DNA of 64,000 nt from Gnetum montanum (lineage: Eukaryota > Streptophyta > Gnetopsida > Gnetales > Gnetaceae). Made by a program: the position numbers and the translations under genes. The DNA lies in NCBI GenBank assembly GCA_015680685.1, contig MNCI01026431.1, positions 1,000,156 to 1,064,155 of the forward strand. Direction: 5' to 3'. Positions 44,650 through 57,600 of the stretch are shown one piece after another. The notes beneath the pieces were generated by a model. It made no database searches. It had not been told where the DNA came from and saw only the letters and a program-made list of their open reading frames with translations. Numbering within the stretch: the stretch's first letter is position 1; every line of letters starts with the position of its first letter.

Positions 44650-47600
44650 TTAAGCTTCAGTTATCCCAAGCTTCTTCCTACAGAAAATGTGTTTTTCAGC
44701 TCTCACTGGTTTTGTTAAAGCATCAGCAACGTTGAGCTTTGTATGGACCTTTTGAACATGCACCAAGCCATCCTCTATGATTTCTCTTATGAAGTGGAAT
44801 CGGACATCTATATGTTTTGTCCTAACATGAAAGGCAGAATTCTTTGCAAGATGGATTGCACTCAAACTATCACAAAACACAACATACCTTTGTTGTTTTA
44901 ATCCAAAAGACTGCAAAAATCTCTTCATCCATAACATCTCCTTACATGCTTCTGTGAGGGCTATGTACTTTGATTCAGTTGTAGATAAAGTTACTAGTGG
45001 TTGTAGACGTGACAACCAACTCACTGCTGCACCACCAAAAACAAATGTGTACCCTGTAAAAGATCGTCTTGTATCATCATCAGCAACAAAGTTTGCATCT
45101 ACAAAACCTTCAATGTGTAGATTAGCATCTCCAAAACATAAGCAATGCGCTTTTGTGCCCTTTGAATATTTTAAAATCCATTTGACAACTAACCAGTGAT
45201 TCCACCCATAGTTGGTCATTAATCTACGAACTACTCCAATGGCATAAACAATATCAAGACGTGTACAAACCATGGCATACATCAATGACCCAATAGCAGA
45301 AGTATATGGGATATTTTTAACCTTTTCAAAATCCTCTTTTGACTTTGGACAGTCCTTCTTTGATAAATTAAATTGTGATGAAAAAGGTGTACTTACAGGT
45401 TTTGCATCCTCCATGTTGAAACGCTTTAGAACCTTTCCAATATAATCTTCCTACCTCAACCACAGCTTTTTCCTTTTTCTGTCCCTGTAAATATTCATAC
45501 CAAGAATTTTCTTTGCCTATCCCAAATCCTTCATAGCAAATTCTTTGCCCATTTCCAATTTTAAACGTTTTATCTCTGCTATATCATTTCCAGCAATTAG
45601 CATATCATCAACATACAACAACAACATTGTAAATTTACCTGAAACATCTCCAGAAAAATACACACAATGGTCTAGGTTCTTTTTCTGATAAGATAGCTTC
45701 TTCATGAAAGTATCAAACCTTTTATACCACTGCCTAGGGGTTTGTTTCAAACCATATAAACTCTTTTTCAGTTTACAAACCAAACCTGAACCTTGCTGTT
45801 CTTCATACCCTTCTGCCTATTTCATGTAAATTTCCTCCTCTAAATCTCCATGGAGGACTACTATTTTTATATCAAGTTGTTCCAACTCTAAGTCCATGCA
45901 AGCCACCAATGATAGCACTAAACGTATAGAAGAGTGTTTTACTACTGGAGAAAAAAAATTTTGAAAGTCAATACTTGGTTTCTGTGCATAGCCTTTCACC
46001 ACCAACATAGCCTTGAAAAGTTGTTCCCCATTTGCCTTTGATTTAATTCTATATAGCCACCTGCACTTCAAGGGTTTTTTCCCTTTTGGCAACTGAACTA
46101 GCTCCTAGGTTTTGTTCTATTGGAGTGATTCCCATTCATCATTCATAGCTGCCTTCCACTTTGTGGCATCAACACATGTCATGGCTTCCTTCGATGTTTC
46201 TGATTCACCACTATCGCTATAAAGTACATAATTCAATGAGGGAGAGTACCTATCAGGAGGTCTGGTAGATCTGGTTGACCTTCTAACCCAATGAGACACA
46301 TTTGTAGCTTGTTGTTCATCATCTTCTACCTCATTTTCTTGTTGTCCTGCATTTTCTCCTTTTCCTAAGTTCTCAACTTGCTGCCATGTACTTTCAGCAT
46401 GTTGTCCAAAGTTTCCAGATCTGGAAAATCCATGAATTTCATCATTTTCAATTTCTTTAGTCACGCTAAAAGGAGTCCTTATGCTTTCTAAGCCATTTCT
46501 GTCCTTGTCTTTCTTTTGCAACTCACTAAACATCACATTTTCTCTTAATTTAACGTCCCTTGATCTCACTACACATTTCAATTCAGGATCCCAAAGTCTG
46601 AATCCTAACTCATCTTCTCCATATCCAACAAATATGCAACTTTTAACCTTGTCCTCCAACTTAGTTCTGTTTTCCTTTGGAATATGCATAAATGCCTCAC
46701 ATCCAAAAACTCTTAAATGACTGTATGAAATGTTTTTACCTTTCCAAACAACTTCTGGAATAGCATTATCAATTGAAGAATGTGAAGACCTATTCACCAA
46801 ATATGCAACAGTCATAACTACCTCTCCCCAAAATGCTTTAGGTAGGCTTGCACCTGAAACCATTGTTCTAGCATGATCTAGCAATGTTCTGTTGCATCTT
46901 TCAGCAACTCCATTTTCCTGTGGTGTGCTAGGAGGGGTATGAATGTGCCTAATTCCTTTGATGTTGCAAAAATCAGCAAATACTTTAGAAGTGTACTCCC
47001 CACCATTATCAATTTGTAAACATTTTATTTTCAGACGTGTTTCATTTTCTACTCTTGCAACAAATGTTTTGAAAACTAAAAACACTTCATCTTTTGATTT
47101 CAACATATAAACCCAAACCTTCCTTGTACAATCATCTATGAAAGTCACAAAATAAATAGATCCACCAAGAGAAATGAGAGTCATAGGACCACAAACATCA
47201 GAATAAACCAATTCTAACTTATTTTTCTTTTTGCTGTCCAAATCCCTACGAAAGTTTACTCTCCTAGATTTTCCAACTAAATAGTCTTTGCAATTAGTTT
47301 GAGCATAAGAAAATACAGGAATGAGAGTCTGATTTTGAAGTACCTTTAAGCTTGACCAGCCAATGTGTCCAAAACGTCTATGCCACACTTTAGAATTTTC
47401 TGTATCGAAAATTGTTGCAATAGAGTTGCATGAATCTGCAATCAATGTATATAAGATGCCCTCCTTCTTTCCTTTCAGAATGGTCATGATTCCCTTGGAA
47501 ATCCTCCAATGTCCTCCTCCACTACTAAAATTCAAACCTGAATCATCTAGCTGTGGAACTGAAATCAACTTCTTTGTAACTTTAAGAACATGTCTAATGT

Positions 47601-48645
47601 TATTTATTGTCACCTTTGGCATCCCTACTTGTTGCAGACTTATACTTCCAATTCCAAGAACTTTTAAAGTTTTTCCATTAGCAGCATATACAAAACTAGA
47701 TTCAACTTTATGATAAGATGCAAAACAAGACTTATCTGGACAAATATGAAAGGAGGCACCTAAGTCAATCAACCAGATGTCACTGCTACATCCATCTACC
47801 ACCATTGTACATTGTTCTTGAATCAGAAAACTAACGTTTTCATCAGCTACATGTACCTCTAATGTTCCTTTTTCTGACTTCTTCTCTTTTCCTTTATTTT
47901 TCTGTGCTTTCCATGCAAAGCAATCCTTCTTCAAATGACCTTTCTTCTTGCAGTACTAGCACTCTTGAGTTTGAGTTTTGCCATGTGATACTCCTTTGTC
48001 TGTGCTTCTCCCCCTACTGGGGAAACGTCTCCTACTTCTACCTCTTTCCTCTGCTACATGAACATTTTCAGATCTAGAAGATTCATCTACTCTTCCTTTT
48101 GAATCCTGAAGGGTAGACACAACATGTTCAAATGTCATAGATGAAACACTCATAGAAGTAGTAATAGATGTCACAATTGCAAACTAGGAATCAAGTAAAG
48201 AGTCTAACAAAGCATAGGATTTAACTAAATCTGAAATAACAATTTTATATTCCTCCAACTTATTTAGATTTTCCATCATCTCATCCAAATGATCTTGAAA
48301 AAACACATCAGATCTCTTCTTGCATCTAAAAACTTTCTGATAAATGTGAAAGGTATTCAAACCTGATACTTTGTCAAACCTATTCCTCAACGTTTTCCAT
48401 AGATCATGCGGATCCATATCAGGTTTGATTGAGGCCAAAATCCCATTGCTTAGGGTTGGATGAATAAAAGATAATGCCCTACTCTTAATTTTCCTCTAAT
48501 CAACATTTGACATTTCTGCTGGTTGAGAGGGTTCTAGGCCTCTTGACACTCCTTTTGTGCTAAAACAGCCTTCATCAAAATGCTCCAAACGTTTCAGTTC
48601 CTTCCTACCAACCTTTCCGTTGTTTGCAACCTCTTCATCTCTTTA
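44650..48645 (-). pseudogene. Copia gag-pol polyprotein (broken by stops)
   Basis: One minus-strand frame without frameshift. Gag has the zinc knuckle YCKKKGHLKKDC near 47,955-47,920 (its first Cys is followed by a stop). Protease: WLIDLGASFHI, with Leu where Ser is usual after the catalytic Asp. Integrase: VWHRRFGHIGWSSL, then YSDVCGP, DNGGEY and ENGVAERCNRTL, catalytic triad intact. RT: LLLYVDDMLIAGND. RNase H: YIALTEACKEMLWMK and VRTKHIDVRFHFIRE. Seven or eight stops, most one step from Gln (CAG/CAA) or Trp (TGG). Motifs fit the Tork (Tnt1-like) lineage. Confidence 0.9.
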
Positions 48646-48651
48646 AATCTA

Positions 48652-48663
48652 GCTCTAATACCA
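48652..48663 (-). other. Primer-binding site of the copia element
   Basis: TGGTATTAGAGC on the minus strand, two bases after the 5' LTR. It has one C-to-T change from the initiator tRNA-Met site. Confidence 0.85.
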
Positions 48664-49460
48664 ATTGTTATAATCAGATTTGAAAACACACTACAAATGC
48701 TCTAGAGAAATTATTAGAACCCTACTGATCTAAATAAATCATTAGAGGCAAAATATTGTTGTACTGTCCAAAATCATCAATCTCCGGCTGGAATGAAACA
48801 GAAACCTGGAGATCCCCAAACACACACAGAAGACCCTACCTTCGCTTGAGGGCAAGCTGGAATTAACGAAGGCAAAGTACCTTGAGTGGTCCGCACGCAG
48901 ATCAGACAAGGATTTCCCCGAACGTACACCGATATATTGTACGCTGGGTTATACGTAAACGGCGTAACTAATGTAAAATGGAGTGTAAACGTACAGGAAC
49001 ATAAACAATAAGCATGCAATAATGAACGAAAACTGTAACAAATCTTAGCAAAAGAAATATGATAATATTATTGTGAAACTAAAAGTTACAATGCACCGGT
49101 CTAATGCAGTTGTGGATCTGACACAAGGCGGACGAAGAGCCCCAGTGGATGCGGAGAGATGATGGTGTGCTGGTTTGAACCGCAGGCACAGCGTGAAGGC
49201 TGTATGCTCAGCGTGCAAGGTTGAGGTCTAGCGTACAAGTTTTTGTTCGGCTCTAGTTTTTCAGTGTCTCTGGTTCTTTTTTTGTCTTAGGTTTGCTCAA
49301 AATTGCCAACCTTTTATCTAGTGAAAAATTCAGGTTTTTTATAAGATCTTGGGCCTTGGATTCGGATTTGGAAGGGTATGAGTGGTCGTGGGTGAGAGGA
49401 TTTCGGGTCGGATGACATGTGGCTACGTTGTCCGAGTGCATAGAAAATTACAACTGTACA

Positions 49461-49735
49461 GCGTGTTGCATGCCAGCGTACAGGGTGCCAGCGTACAGGA
49501 TGCCAGCGTACTGCATGCCAACGTACAGGATGCCAACGTACAGGGTGCTAGCGTACAGGATGCTAGCGTACAGGGTGCCAGCATACAAGATGCCAGCGAG
49601 CGTACAGGATGCCAACGTACAGCGTGCCAGCGTACAGGATGCCAGCGTACAGGATGCTAGCGTATAGGATGCCAACGTACAGGGTGCCAGCATACAGGAT
49701 GCTAGCGTACAGGATGCCAACGTACACCAAAAATG
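49461..49735. repeat. 15-bp minisatellite
   Basis: About 18 units of CAGCGTACAGGATGC with variants (CAACGTACAGGGTGC, TAGCGTACAGGATGC). One unit has a 4-bp insertion near 49,595. Because 15 is a multiple of three, frames on both strands stay open with CRTAxQ-like or TLASC-like repeats; these are not genes. Confidence 0.95.
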
Positions 49736-49934
49736 TACCTAGCATACACGCATGAAAATGCTTCATTTTAAGGTCAAAACTTGATTTTCGAGTGCCTGTG
49801 ATGTGCCCAACAATTGCCCTACCTCCAGGAGTTAATTTCACATGAAAATCTCGTTGTTTGGTGCCTGTTTTGGGCTGTTTCTGGTGGTGTACGCTGGGCT
49901 GCACGCCCAGCGTGCAAAGTACGTATGCTCAACG

Positions 49935-50470
49935 TACAGGTCATGGAAGTGCATCATTTCGAGGTTGAAACTTGATTTTTGGGTGCTTGAGAGCTACTGG
50001 GGACCCTGGAAAAGGTCCTAAGGGGTCCAGGCACTCAATTCTGGCATGTTTTGACTCATTTTTGGGGCCCAAAAGTTGTTGTACACTGGCTGCACGCTGG
50101 GGGTATACGCTGGGCGTACAGGAATGAAAGACCATCATTTGGAGCCCAAAATTTGATTTTCAAGTGCCTAAGAGCTGTTGGGGACCTTGGGGAAGGTCTT
50201 GGGGGGTCCATTTGCTCAATTCTGGCATGTTTTGACTCATTTTTGGGGCCCAAAAGTTGCTGTACGCTGGCTGCACGCTGGGCGTACAGGAATGAAAAAC
50301 CTTCATTTAGAGCCCAAAATTTGATTTTCAAGTGCCTGAGAGCTGCTGGGGACCTTGGGGAAGGTCCTGGGGGTCCAGATGCTCAATTCTGTCATGTTTT
50401 GACTCATTTTTGGGGCCCAAAAGTTGTTGTTTGCTGAGCTGTACGTTGGGCATGTATAGGCCAGCGTACA
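49935..50470. repeat. Tandem units of about 170-180 bp
   Basis: GGGGCCCAAAAGTTG occurs at about 50,064, 50,245 and 50,412, each followed by CTGCACGCTGGG and TTTGATTTTCAAGTGCCT and a GGGGACCTTGGGGAAGGTC block. A diverged earlier unit starts near 49,940. This is part of the nested solo LTR. Confidence 0.85.
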
Positions 50471-51245
50471 GGATGCATACTTAGTGAAAACCAAGTATTT
50501 TGAGCTCAAGATTTGCCAAGTTTGATGCCAGATGTCATTGTAGTCTTCTGTGGGTCCCAAAGAACCGTTTCTTGTTGAGTTCAACTTTGCTTGAAGCTGT
50601 CTGTGAGGCCCTCAAGCTTCAATCATGTTGGGGAGCATCATGACTTAGCGCGATTCTTGTTGGAGAAGTACTAAGCTCAGAATTTTGTGGTGTTTCAATT
50701 GCGTTGTAGCAGGTAAAGAAACACTATAAATCACTCTCAAAATGTTCTAAACTCTAGCAAACATTTGCTGTGATAACAAAATGAAAGCAGAATGAAAACA
50801 GTAAAAATAGCACAAAAACACATAGTTATGTGGTTCAGGCCCTTTTTACCCTACTTCCACAACAATGCTGATCTGTCTTCTATTCTTCTCAAATCTTCAG
50901 GACACAAGTCGTCCTTGTAACTTTTCCAAACACCCAATCTATTATTCCAACAGATCTCAGATCAACACCAACAAAACTCATGTCTCCAAGGTAAAACCTT
51001 GATATAATGCTCACTTCAAAGCACACTTTAAAGGTTACCCCAAGTCTTCTATTTATGAAGAAACATGAGGACCAAACCCCAATCCTAATACATGTGAGAT
51101 AAAACACCAAGCCTCCTATTTATGAGGAAACATGAGGACCAAACCCCAATCCTAACACGTGGGATAAAACACATCCCCACATCAAATGCAACATAAAAAG
51201 AAATACAACAATTAATGTATTTATCTTCATTTTTCCAACAAACCA

Positions 51246-51395
51246 TGCCAGCATTTGGTGAATAAAAAAACATCGTGCTAATCTGGCTTTTCTAAATTTC
51301 CCTTACAATGCGTTAAGAGTCCACAGATAATGCATTCTTTAAAATAGCATATTCTTTTTGGAAACAGTGTAAAAAATTTATATATACACATTGAA
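51246..51395. repeat. Dispersed repeat, copy 2, right part
   Basis: Continues the match to 29,583-29,735 (for example ATCTGGCTTTTCTAAATTT) after the copia element. Homology ends near ATATACACAT. Confidence 0.75.
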
Positions 51396-51532
51396 TACGT
51401 TACAATCTAGAAAAGCCTGGAACAAGAATATGTAAAGAGATTTATGTGCTTTTACATTGAATTAAGGGGAGAGAAACATGCCTCAGCAAAGCTAAGGAAT
51501 ACATTAAAAAAAAAACTTATTAAACAATGTTT

Positions 51533-51630
51533 TTAGTTTGGACTTTGCTCTGTCTTTTTAGAATTTTTGGTAATTATTTGTATCCTACTGCACGATGGAT
51601 TAAGATCAGCGGCTTTGGCTTTGGCAGTTC
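51533..51630 (-). CDS. Last exon of the host gene
   Basis: It follows acceptor TGTGCAG. Coding (G)TAKAKAADLNPSCSRIQ to a stop at 51,533-51,535; two bases complete the glycine begun in the previous exon. The intron before it is 105 bp (51,631-51,735). Confidence 0.6.
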
Positions 51631-54600
51631 CTGCACACCATAAAACATTTGTGTTAAATGTTATATCACGAAGCTTGATCGTGTAGATCAAAAAATAACG
51701 GAATATGTACTGGAGTGCCTATGTTTGAAAATCACCGTTAGATCCCTTGTGCCTTTTTCGTTGATACACTTGGTTCCACTTATTGGAAGTTTCTGGCTTT
51801 GAATATGGATAATCTTCTCTAGTTTTTGAAGGTTCCTTTTCTTTCTTCTTCTGCACTGATGCAGACTTTATCTCAGCAACTTGTGACTTTATAAAACACC
51901 CTACAGCCAGCTGTCCATAAACACCCAACCTTTACTGTTTAAATATTGAGCTGAATCAAAGATTGAAATAAAACTAATATTTCATACGATGATAGGATTT
52001 AACAGGAAAAGTATGTTTTTTAATAGTAATAAAAAATTCTCCTGCAACAGGTTAAAAACTTGAATCCACAAAAATGTAAATTCTAATATTTCATATGATG
52101 ATAGCATTTAACAGGAAAAGTATGTTTTTTAGTAGTAATAAAAAATTCTCCTGCAACAGGTTAAAAATTTGAACCCACAAAAATGTAAATTCTAAATTCG
52201 AGAAGCTAACAGTTCAAAATAAAAATCAGAAATAAAATCTAGCAGGATAGATTAGAAAAATGAAATTAAAATGCTGACCTGAATATTTCAAAATTGAAGA
52301 CAGGAATTCAACATGATCAGATGCAACTGCTTGGCCACATATTCACAAAAGAAAAAATAGAATAAAGAAGAAAAGGTTTTTGAATTCATGTATATTAGGC
52401 ATGCACTTTTTAAAATTTGTGGACCTCCAAAAGTAGGCTTCAAGGAATCAAATTGTATAGCTCTTTTTACAAAACATGCAAACATTGCAACTGTAGCTAA
52501 CAATAAAATCAGCAATTAGTAAAAGGGTTACCCATTTATTTGAAATTTTCCTTCTAATTATTTTGGATTGTTTTCTTGGATTACAGCTATCAAAGAAAGT
52601 TGTTTAAAGCATGATTGGGTTTGAAACAGTTAACCCATTACTAAGGATCACATCCTGAACCAGTAAGCCAAACCACAGTGTAAACAAAGTAGAAAAAACA
52701 ATCTGAGGATGTGCAGTACCCATAACATATTAACTGGCTTTTCTTTTGAGACATTCTAACTGTCTCTAAATCAACCTTTATTTCTTGCACTGTTATTAAT
52801 CAATGAAAAACACTGCATGGTATCAAGCCACTGTTATTTGACAAGGCTAGGGTAAGGATGATTATGATATCAAAAATTATCTTATATACTGAATGCAAGT
52901 TACAGAAAGAATCAGACAATGAAGTACAAAGAACATTTATAGTTTACTAATATTTCAAATATTATAAACACCCAACTAATTTTAATTTAAAATTAGGCAT
53001 TGATTGAATTGTTTTTCATTACCATCATTTTGAATCCATCATCAAACTGTTTTATAGCATCAAACAACAGCACAACACGACAACTCGGCAAAATCACCCA
53101 GGAGATATAGTTGATGTTTCTTCAATATCAGGGGTGTTTTGTGATGCTTCTGCATTCCCTATACATCGTAATTCATGAATTTTATGCTAGGGATGTATCT
53201 CAACGATACACTAGAGGGCCCTAAGTGCATTGGCTTTACAAATAACACAAGGAATATATCAGGCACATGATATTTTTTGGAAGGATGACCAGATGCATAT
53301 GTAACACATTTGTGCTACTTAGTGCCTTAGCCTTCTAATTAGACAGCAAATGACCTTAGCCTTTCAAGTTATGCAAAAGCATACCTTCTTTTTACTTATA
53401 TTTCCTTGTATGAGGGCCCTCACTGTATTTAATTTAAGCAGCCCTCTTTAAATATTGCAGGCAACACCACTTTCTTGCCTCATGTCACGCTGCTGTTTGT
53501 TGTTAAAAAGGAGTTTAAAAGCAGAGTCTGTTTTTGGACGAAAGGAATTTCAAAGCTCAGGATGTTTTTCAAGGAAAGGAGTTTGGAAGCACATGATGAT
53601 TTTAAAAGCAAGACTATGTGCGTGAAGTATTTGCTTGTGCTTGCTGCTCAATGCCTTGGCCTTCGAAGTAGCATTGTTGTGGCTGAACAATCAAGGTTAT
53701 CATTATGGTGGCATTTGCCACAACTTAATCATTGACAACAACAATACAACAAAAGATACAGGAGAATTGCAACATAATAATGAAATCAATGGTAGTGCAA
53801 ATGCATGCAATGTGGCCATAGTTGTAGGAGTTGCAGACAGTGACAGCAGGATACATAGTAAAGGAGAAGAATGTACCTTGGTGTTGAGGGTAGCAAACAA
53901 CACTGGTGGCTTCAGCTGGTTATGATCACTTTGTAGCCAAGTATCATGAGAAGCTATGTTAAGGGTAGCCACTCTTGATTGCAAAATAAAAGGATTTGTG
54001 GTTGGATCAATGATATATATGGTTTCTTTAGCACATTTGTTACTGTTTTGCAGGACATATTGTTCTTATAGGGTTCATTATTATTTTCACAAGATAGGTT
54101 TCTCATATGGGTTCATTTTTATTTTGCAGGCAATACAATTCTTGTGAGGTTCATTGTTGTGTTCACTAGACAAGTTGTTCTTATAAGGTTGGTTGTTGTG
54201 TTCACAAGCTAGGTTGTTCTTGCAAGCTAACTACTACGTTCAAAAGAAGGGTTATTCTTGCAGGTTTGTTGCTATGTTTACAAAATTATTCATTGGTTCT
54301 TTATTATTTTTGCAAGATGGAATATTCTTAAAAGTTCATTCCTTATTTTGCAGGATGAACTATTCTCCCAAGTTCATTCTAGTTTCACGAAACATATCGT
54401 GCATGTGTATTTGAAATTGAATACTATACATTTCGAGATAGAATTTGAGTTGAGGGGGAGTATTCCAAAGTTTGTTCCTCATATTGGCATTGAAGGGGTA
54501 ATTGTTGGAATAGATAGAAATGCGAACTATATTTGCCATTAGAGTTTTTTAGGAATTTCAAGGTGATTGAAAAATATGTATAGATTCAATAGGATGATTG

Positions 54601-57600
54601 TACTATACAAAGCGCTTTTAGGTTATTTCTATGCATGATTAGCACAACATCACATGCAAACACTTTTGCTGAACAAATTATATAACAGCGAAAAACATTT
54701 TAGAGAACAAACTTTGAAGCAACATTAAGCCCGAAATACAATTGGAGTAACAATTTTTACCACAGGAACAACAAAGTAACAAAATAATTGTAATGGGCAA
54801 AAACAATATAAAGCCAAAATCTGTTTATTCTCGAATGCATTTTAAACTCGCAAAATGCATTTTTCTTTTAATTATTTTCCTTTACTCTCCTTTGAATTTG
54901 ATAACATGCCAAATGAATGAATGTGTGAAATGTATCTTCCTTTCTACTAGCGAATCTTTTCTGAGACATTCTGATAGAGCTTCAGGCAGAAATGCAAAAT
55001 ATTTCACAAAAGAAAAATCATGCTACACATCTTCTTGCACAGTCAAGAATAAGAATTCAAAGCTTTTCATACTTAGAAACAGCGGAGAAAAAAATAGTGA
55101 TAGTTAATTAGTTGCTTTCAATACACAAAGGTCGATCCATTATCTAGTGCATTCTCCAAAGCTACAGCTTAAGCAATTATCTAGTGCATTCGTAAAACTG
55201 TTAAAAGCTGACCTAAACTATCTGTAGTGGAGCTGAAAAAACGTGAGAAAAGCTGTCGGACAGGAAACATGAATGAGCAAGAGGAGCAAAGAAGAAGGTA
55301 TTTTATGGCAAGTATGTTTGCTGTGGCAATGGAAAATATGGGTACATCACTGTTTTAGTTTTAAAATGGTTAAAAACATAGCATTGGTTTGATTCAGTAG
55401 TTTTCTAAAACCTCTGAACCCGTAAAGTACAATTATCCTAATTCAATGAATCTTCAATTAGCTTGAAAGCAACCATAGGTATAAATTGAAATCAAGGGTA
55501 ATGAAATTGATTGCTTAAGCATTTGTCCTGGTTCAGTACAGGCTCAGGACTTACTTTCAATTTCTCGTCTGCCTTTCATTATAGTTTCAAATGTGTGGTT
55601 GATTTTGTTTCTTTTGAGCTAATCCTTGTGCTAATTTTTATTTCTGATTGCAAAATATGTTATTGTTGATGAGCCCTAACAACGTTTACTCATGAAAATC
55701 TTATATCTTGGTAAAATCGCAGCCTTCCACTAGTAAGATTTCAGCGGGTTCCTGTTTTCCATGCTAATGTGAAGTAAGCAGCACCAAGCTCATAATTAGA
55801 CGATGATCTCTTTGGATATTGTTACCCTCTAGGTGCTACAGCCGAGGTTTTAATTTTTCAAGGCTTCTTCACATGATCTCAAAATCCTAGGTAGCACACT
55901 GAATTGATTGTTTGTTGATGAAACAAAACTGACCAACGATAAAAATTTTCCTGGCGTTGTTTGTATAATCCTTTTCCCTAACTCTTTAAACATGGCTAGG
56001 TATACCACTCTGTTGCCTGATGAAAAGGTAGACCATGAGTGAACAGTACTTCATTTCAGAAAATGCTCCTATAAATAAAAATGCCTCAATAAAGAAAATA
56101 TTTTGTTAGAACTTGTCAACAACAATCAGTTAAATGAAACCTCCTCTATCTGTATAGTAAGACATTGTTCCTTGGACAAAATGGCAAAATGCCTGCAAAC
56201 TGCCACCTCATACACAACCCTCTGATGCTTGTAAACTAAATAACATGATCTTTTTAATTGCTTTTCTGAGACGGTTTAACACAAATTTTCTCCAATTCCT
56301 GGAACAATGATCATGGCATGACTAAAACTTTTGAACCGAACTCAATTGCTTTATTATCAGTGATCTTATACTCAACATTTTTTAAAGATTTTAGCAAGGT
56401 TAGCAAGAGATTAATTTCTTCTTTGAGGTAACAGAAAGTCAAGTTATAGTTTTCTTGATATTTCCAAGTTCCCTGGTGACTGTTTGATTCCGTTTGATGT
56501 GTGAATGTAACACATTTATTGTTTGCATTCAAATATACTCTTCTGTTGCATCTTTTCTCTTGTTTTTAATCTGAAATATGCAAATAGTTTTTAAATTCTT
56601 TTGTCATACAAGTATGATTTTTCAAATAGTCCTCATTGCATTTATCCAATCATTGTTGGCTAAAGTTTATTCTTTCTTTATTATTATTTTTACAAAAGTT
56701 TCTTACAAATTTTTTAGCTTATTTTGGTTAGTGTGCTCTCTAGTTACAATAACTTAAGTCACATTTTGGCAATTTTGGTGATTCAATCTGTAACAAAAAA
56801 ACTTAGTCTGCATCTCAATTTAAAATCTGTATGGGGTCCAGATGTGGTTACGGGCTAGAAAATGCCCATATGAAGTAATGAATATTTGTTGTGACATGCT
56901 ATGGGGGGGGCCTTCATCAACACATCCGGAGGACTATGGCCAACCTCCACCCAGACAAGCGTGGGAAAAAGGAAGAGAGGGCACATAAGGCAAAGAATGC
57001 GAAGGAGTTCCAACAACCTGCCTCATTTGTTGACACGGAGGAGCACCGGGCAGTGCTGGACAATATTCATGCCTTGGAAATAGTGAATTGCCTGTGTACG
57101 TGGCTGCCACGGAGGCTCTAATGCTGGATGCATGTTTTGGGGCTTTTTGGGACTTGGGGCCTTGTGGTTGCTGATGTGGATTGGCTGGCTGGGCCAGTTG
57201 CCTATGTTGACAAGTCTTAAGGGGAGGGTGATCTTTTTTGCCTGTGTAGACGTCAGGAGGGGGATGTTCGGTCTTTTGGTCTATCTCTCCCACACACACA
57301 CACCACCCCAGCCCACCCCAGCCCACCCCACACACAACCCCCACCCACCACCCACCCCCCCACCACACGCCCAAAAAAAAGTTTGTATATATTTTCTTTA
57401 ATGGTTAATATAATTTTGCCTGACCTTTTCTCAAAAGAAAAAAAAAATCTGTCTCTTGTGGAATATTTGTGTACTGCAGGCTCTATTTTACACACTAATA
57501 ATACAAACACATAATCTATGATGAAGAGTTAACAGTAAACTATACACAATAGTTTCATTTTTTTTAATGAAGCATTTTTAGCATTAGCTTGGTGATTAAA

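Larger units (their letters stand above)
48760..50697 (-). mobile_element. Nested solo LTR with Tat-like ends (1.9 kb)
   Basis: On the minus strand it begins TGAAACACC and ends AGTACA, like the Tat LTR at 11,476 (TGAAACAC...TTACA). It is flanked by ATTGT/ATTGC (plus strand; one mismatch). No internal region or second LTR is present, so it is a solo LTR left by recombination. Like the Tat LTR it is enriched in GCGTA/TACGC motifs. It holds a 15-bp minisatellite and longer tandem units. Confidence 0.7.
44026..51240 (-). mobile_element. Tork-type Ty1/copia retrotransposon (minus strand)
   Basis: Perfect duplication AACCA flanks it (44,021-44,025 and 51,241-51,245). 3' LTR is 44,026-44,596; 5' LTR is 48,666-51,240 including a nested solo LTR. 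Primer site and polypurine tract are present. The single pol frame runs 48,640 to 44,650 on the minus strand in the order gag, protease, integrase, RT, RNase H that defines copia. Stops inside the frame disable it. Confidence 0.93.
48666..51240 (-). repeat. 5' LTR of the copia element, split
   Basis: Parts 48,666-48,759 and 50,703-51,240 match the 3' LTR. In addition a 60-bp tandem duplication near 51,050-51,170 repeats CTATTTATGA...GGACCAAACCCCAATCC, doubling the TATA-like segment. The nested solo LTR fills the gap. Confidence 0.88.

Noticed and set aside
49419-49904. Several overlapping open frames on both strands
   Set aside because: They are read-through of a 15-bp repeat, which keeps all frames open; products are simple repeats.
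55225-55300. Exon-like plus-strand stretch with acceptor CTATCTGTAG and donor AGAAG|GTATTT coding a charged peptide
   Set aside because: It lies on the opposite strand to the host gene and no partner exon was found; it is too short to support.
56891-57401. Open frames on both strands in GC-richer intronic sequence
   Set aside because: No domain, overlap with a C-rich microsatellite, and no splice-consistent neighbours.
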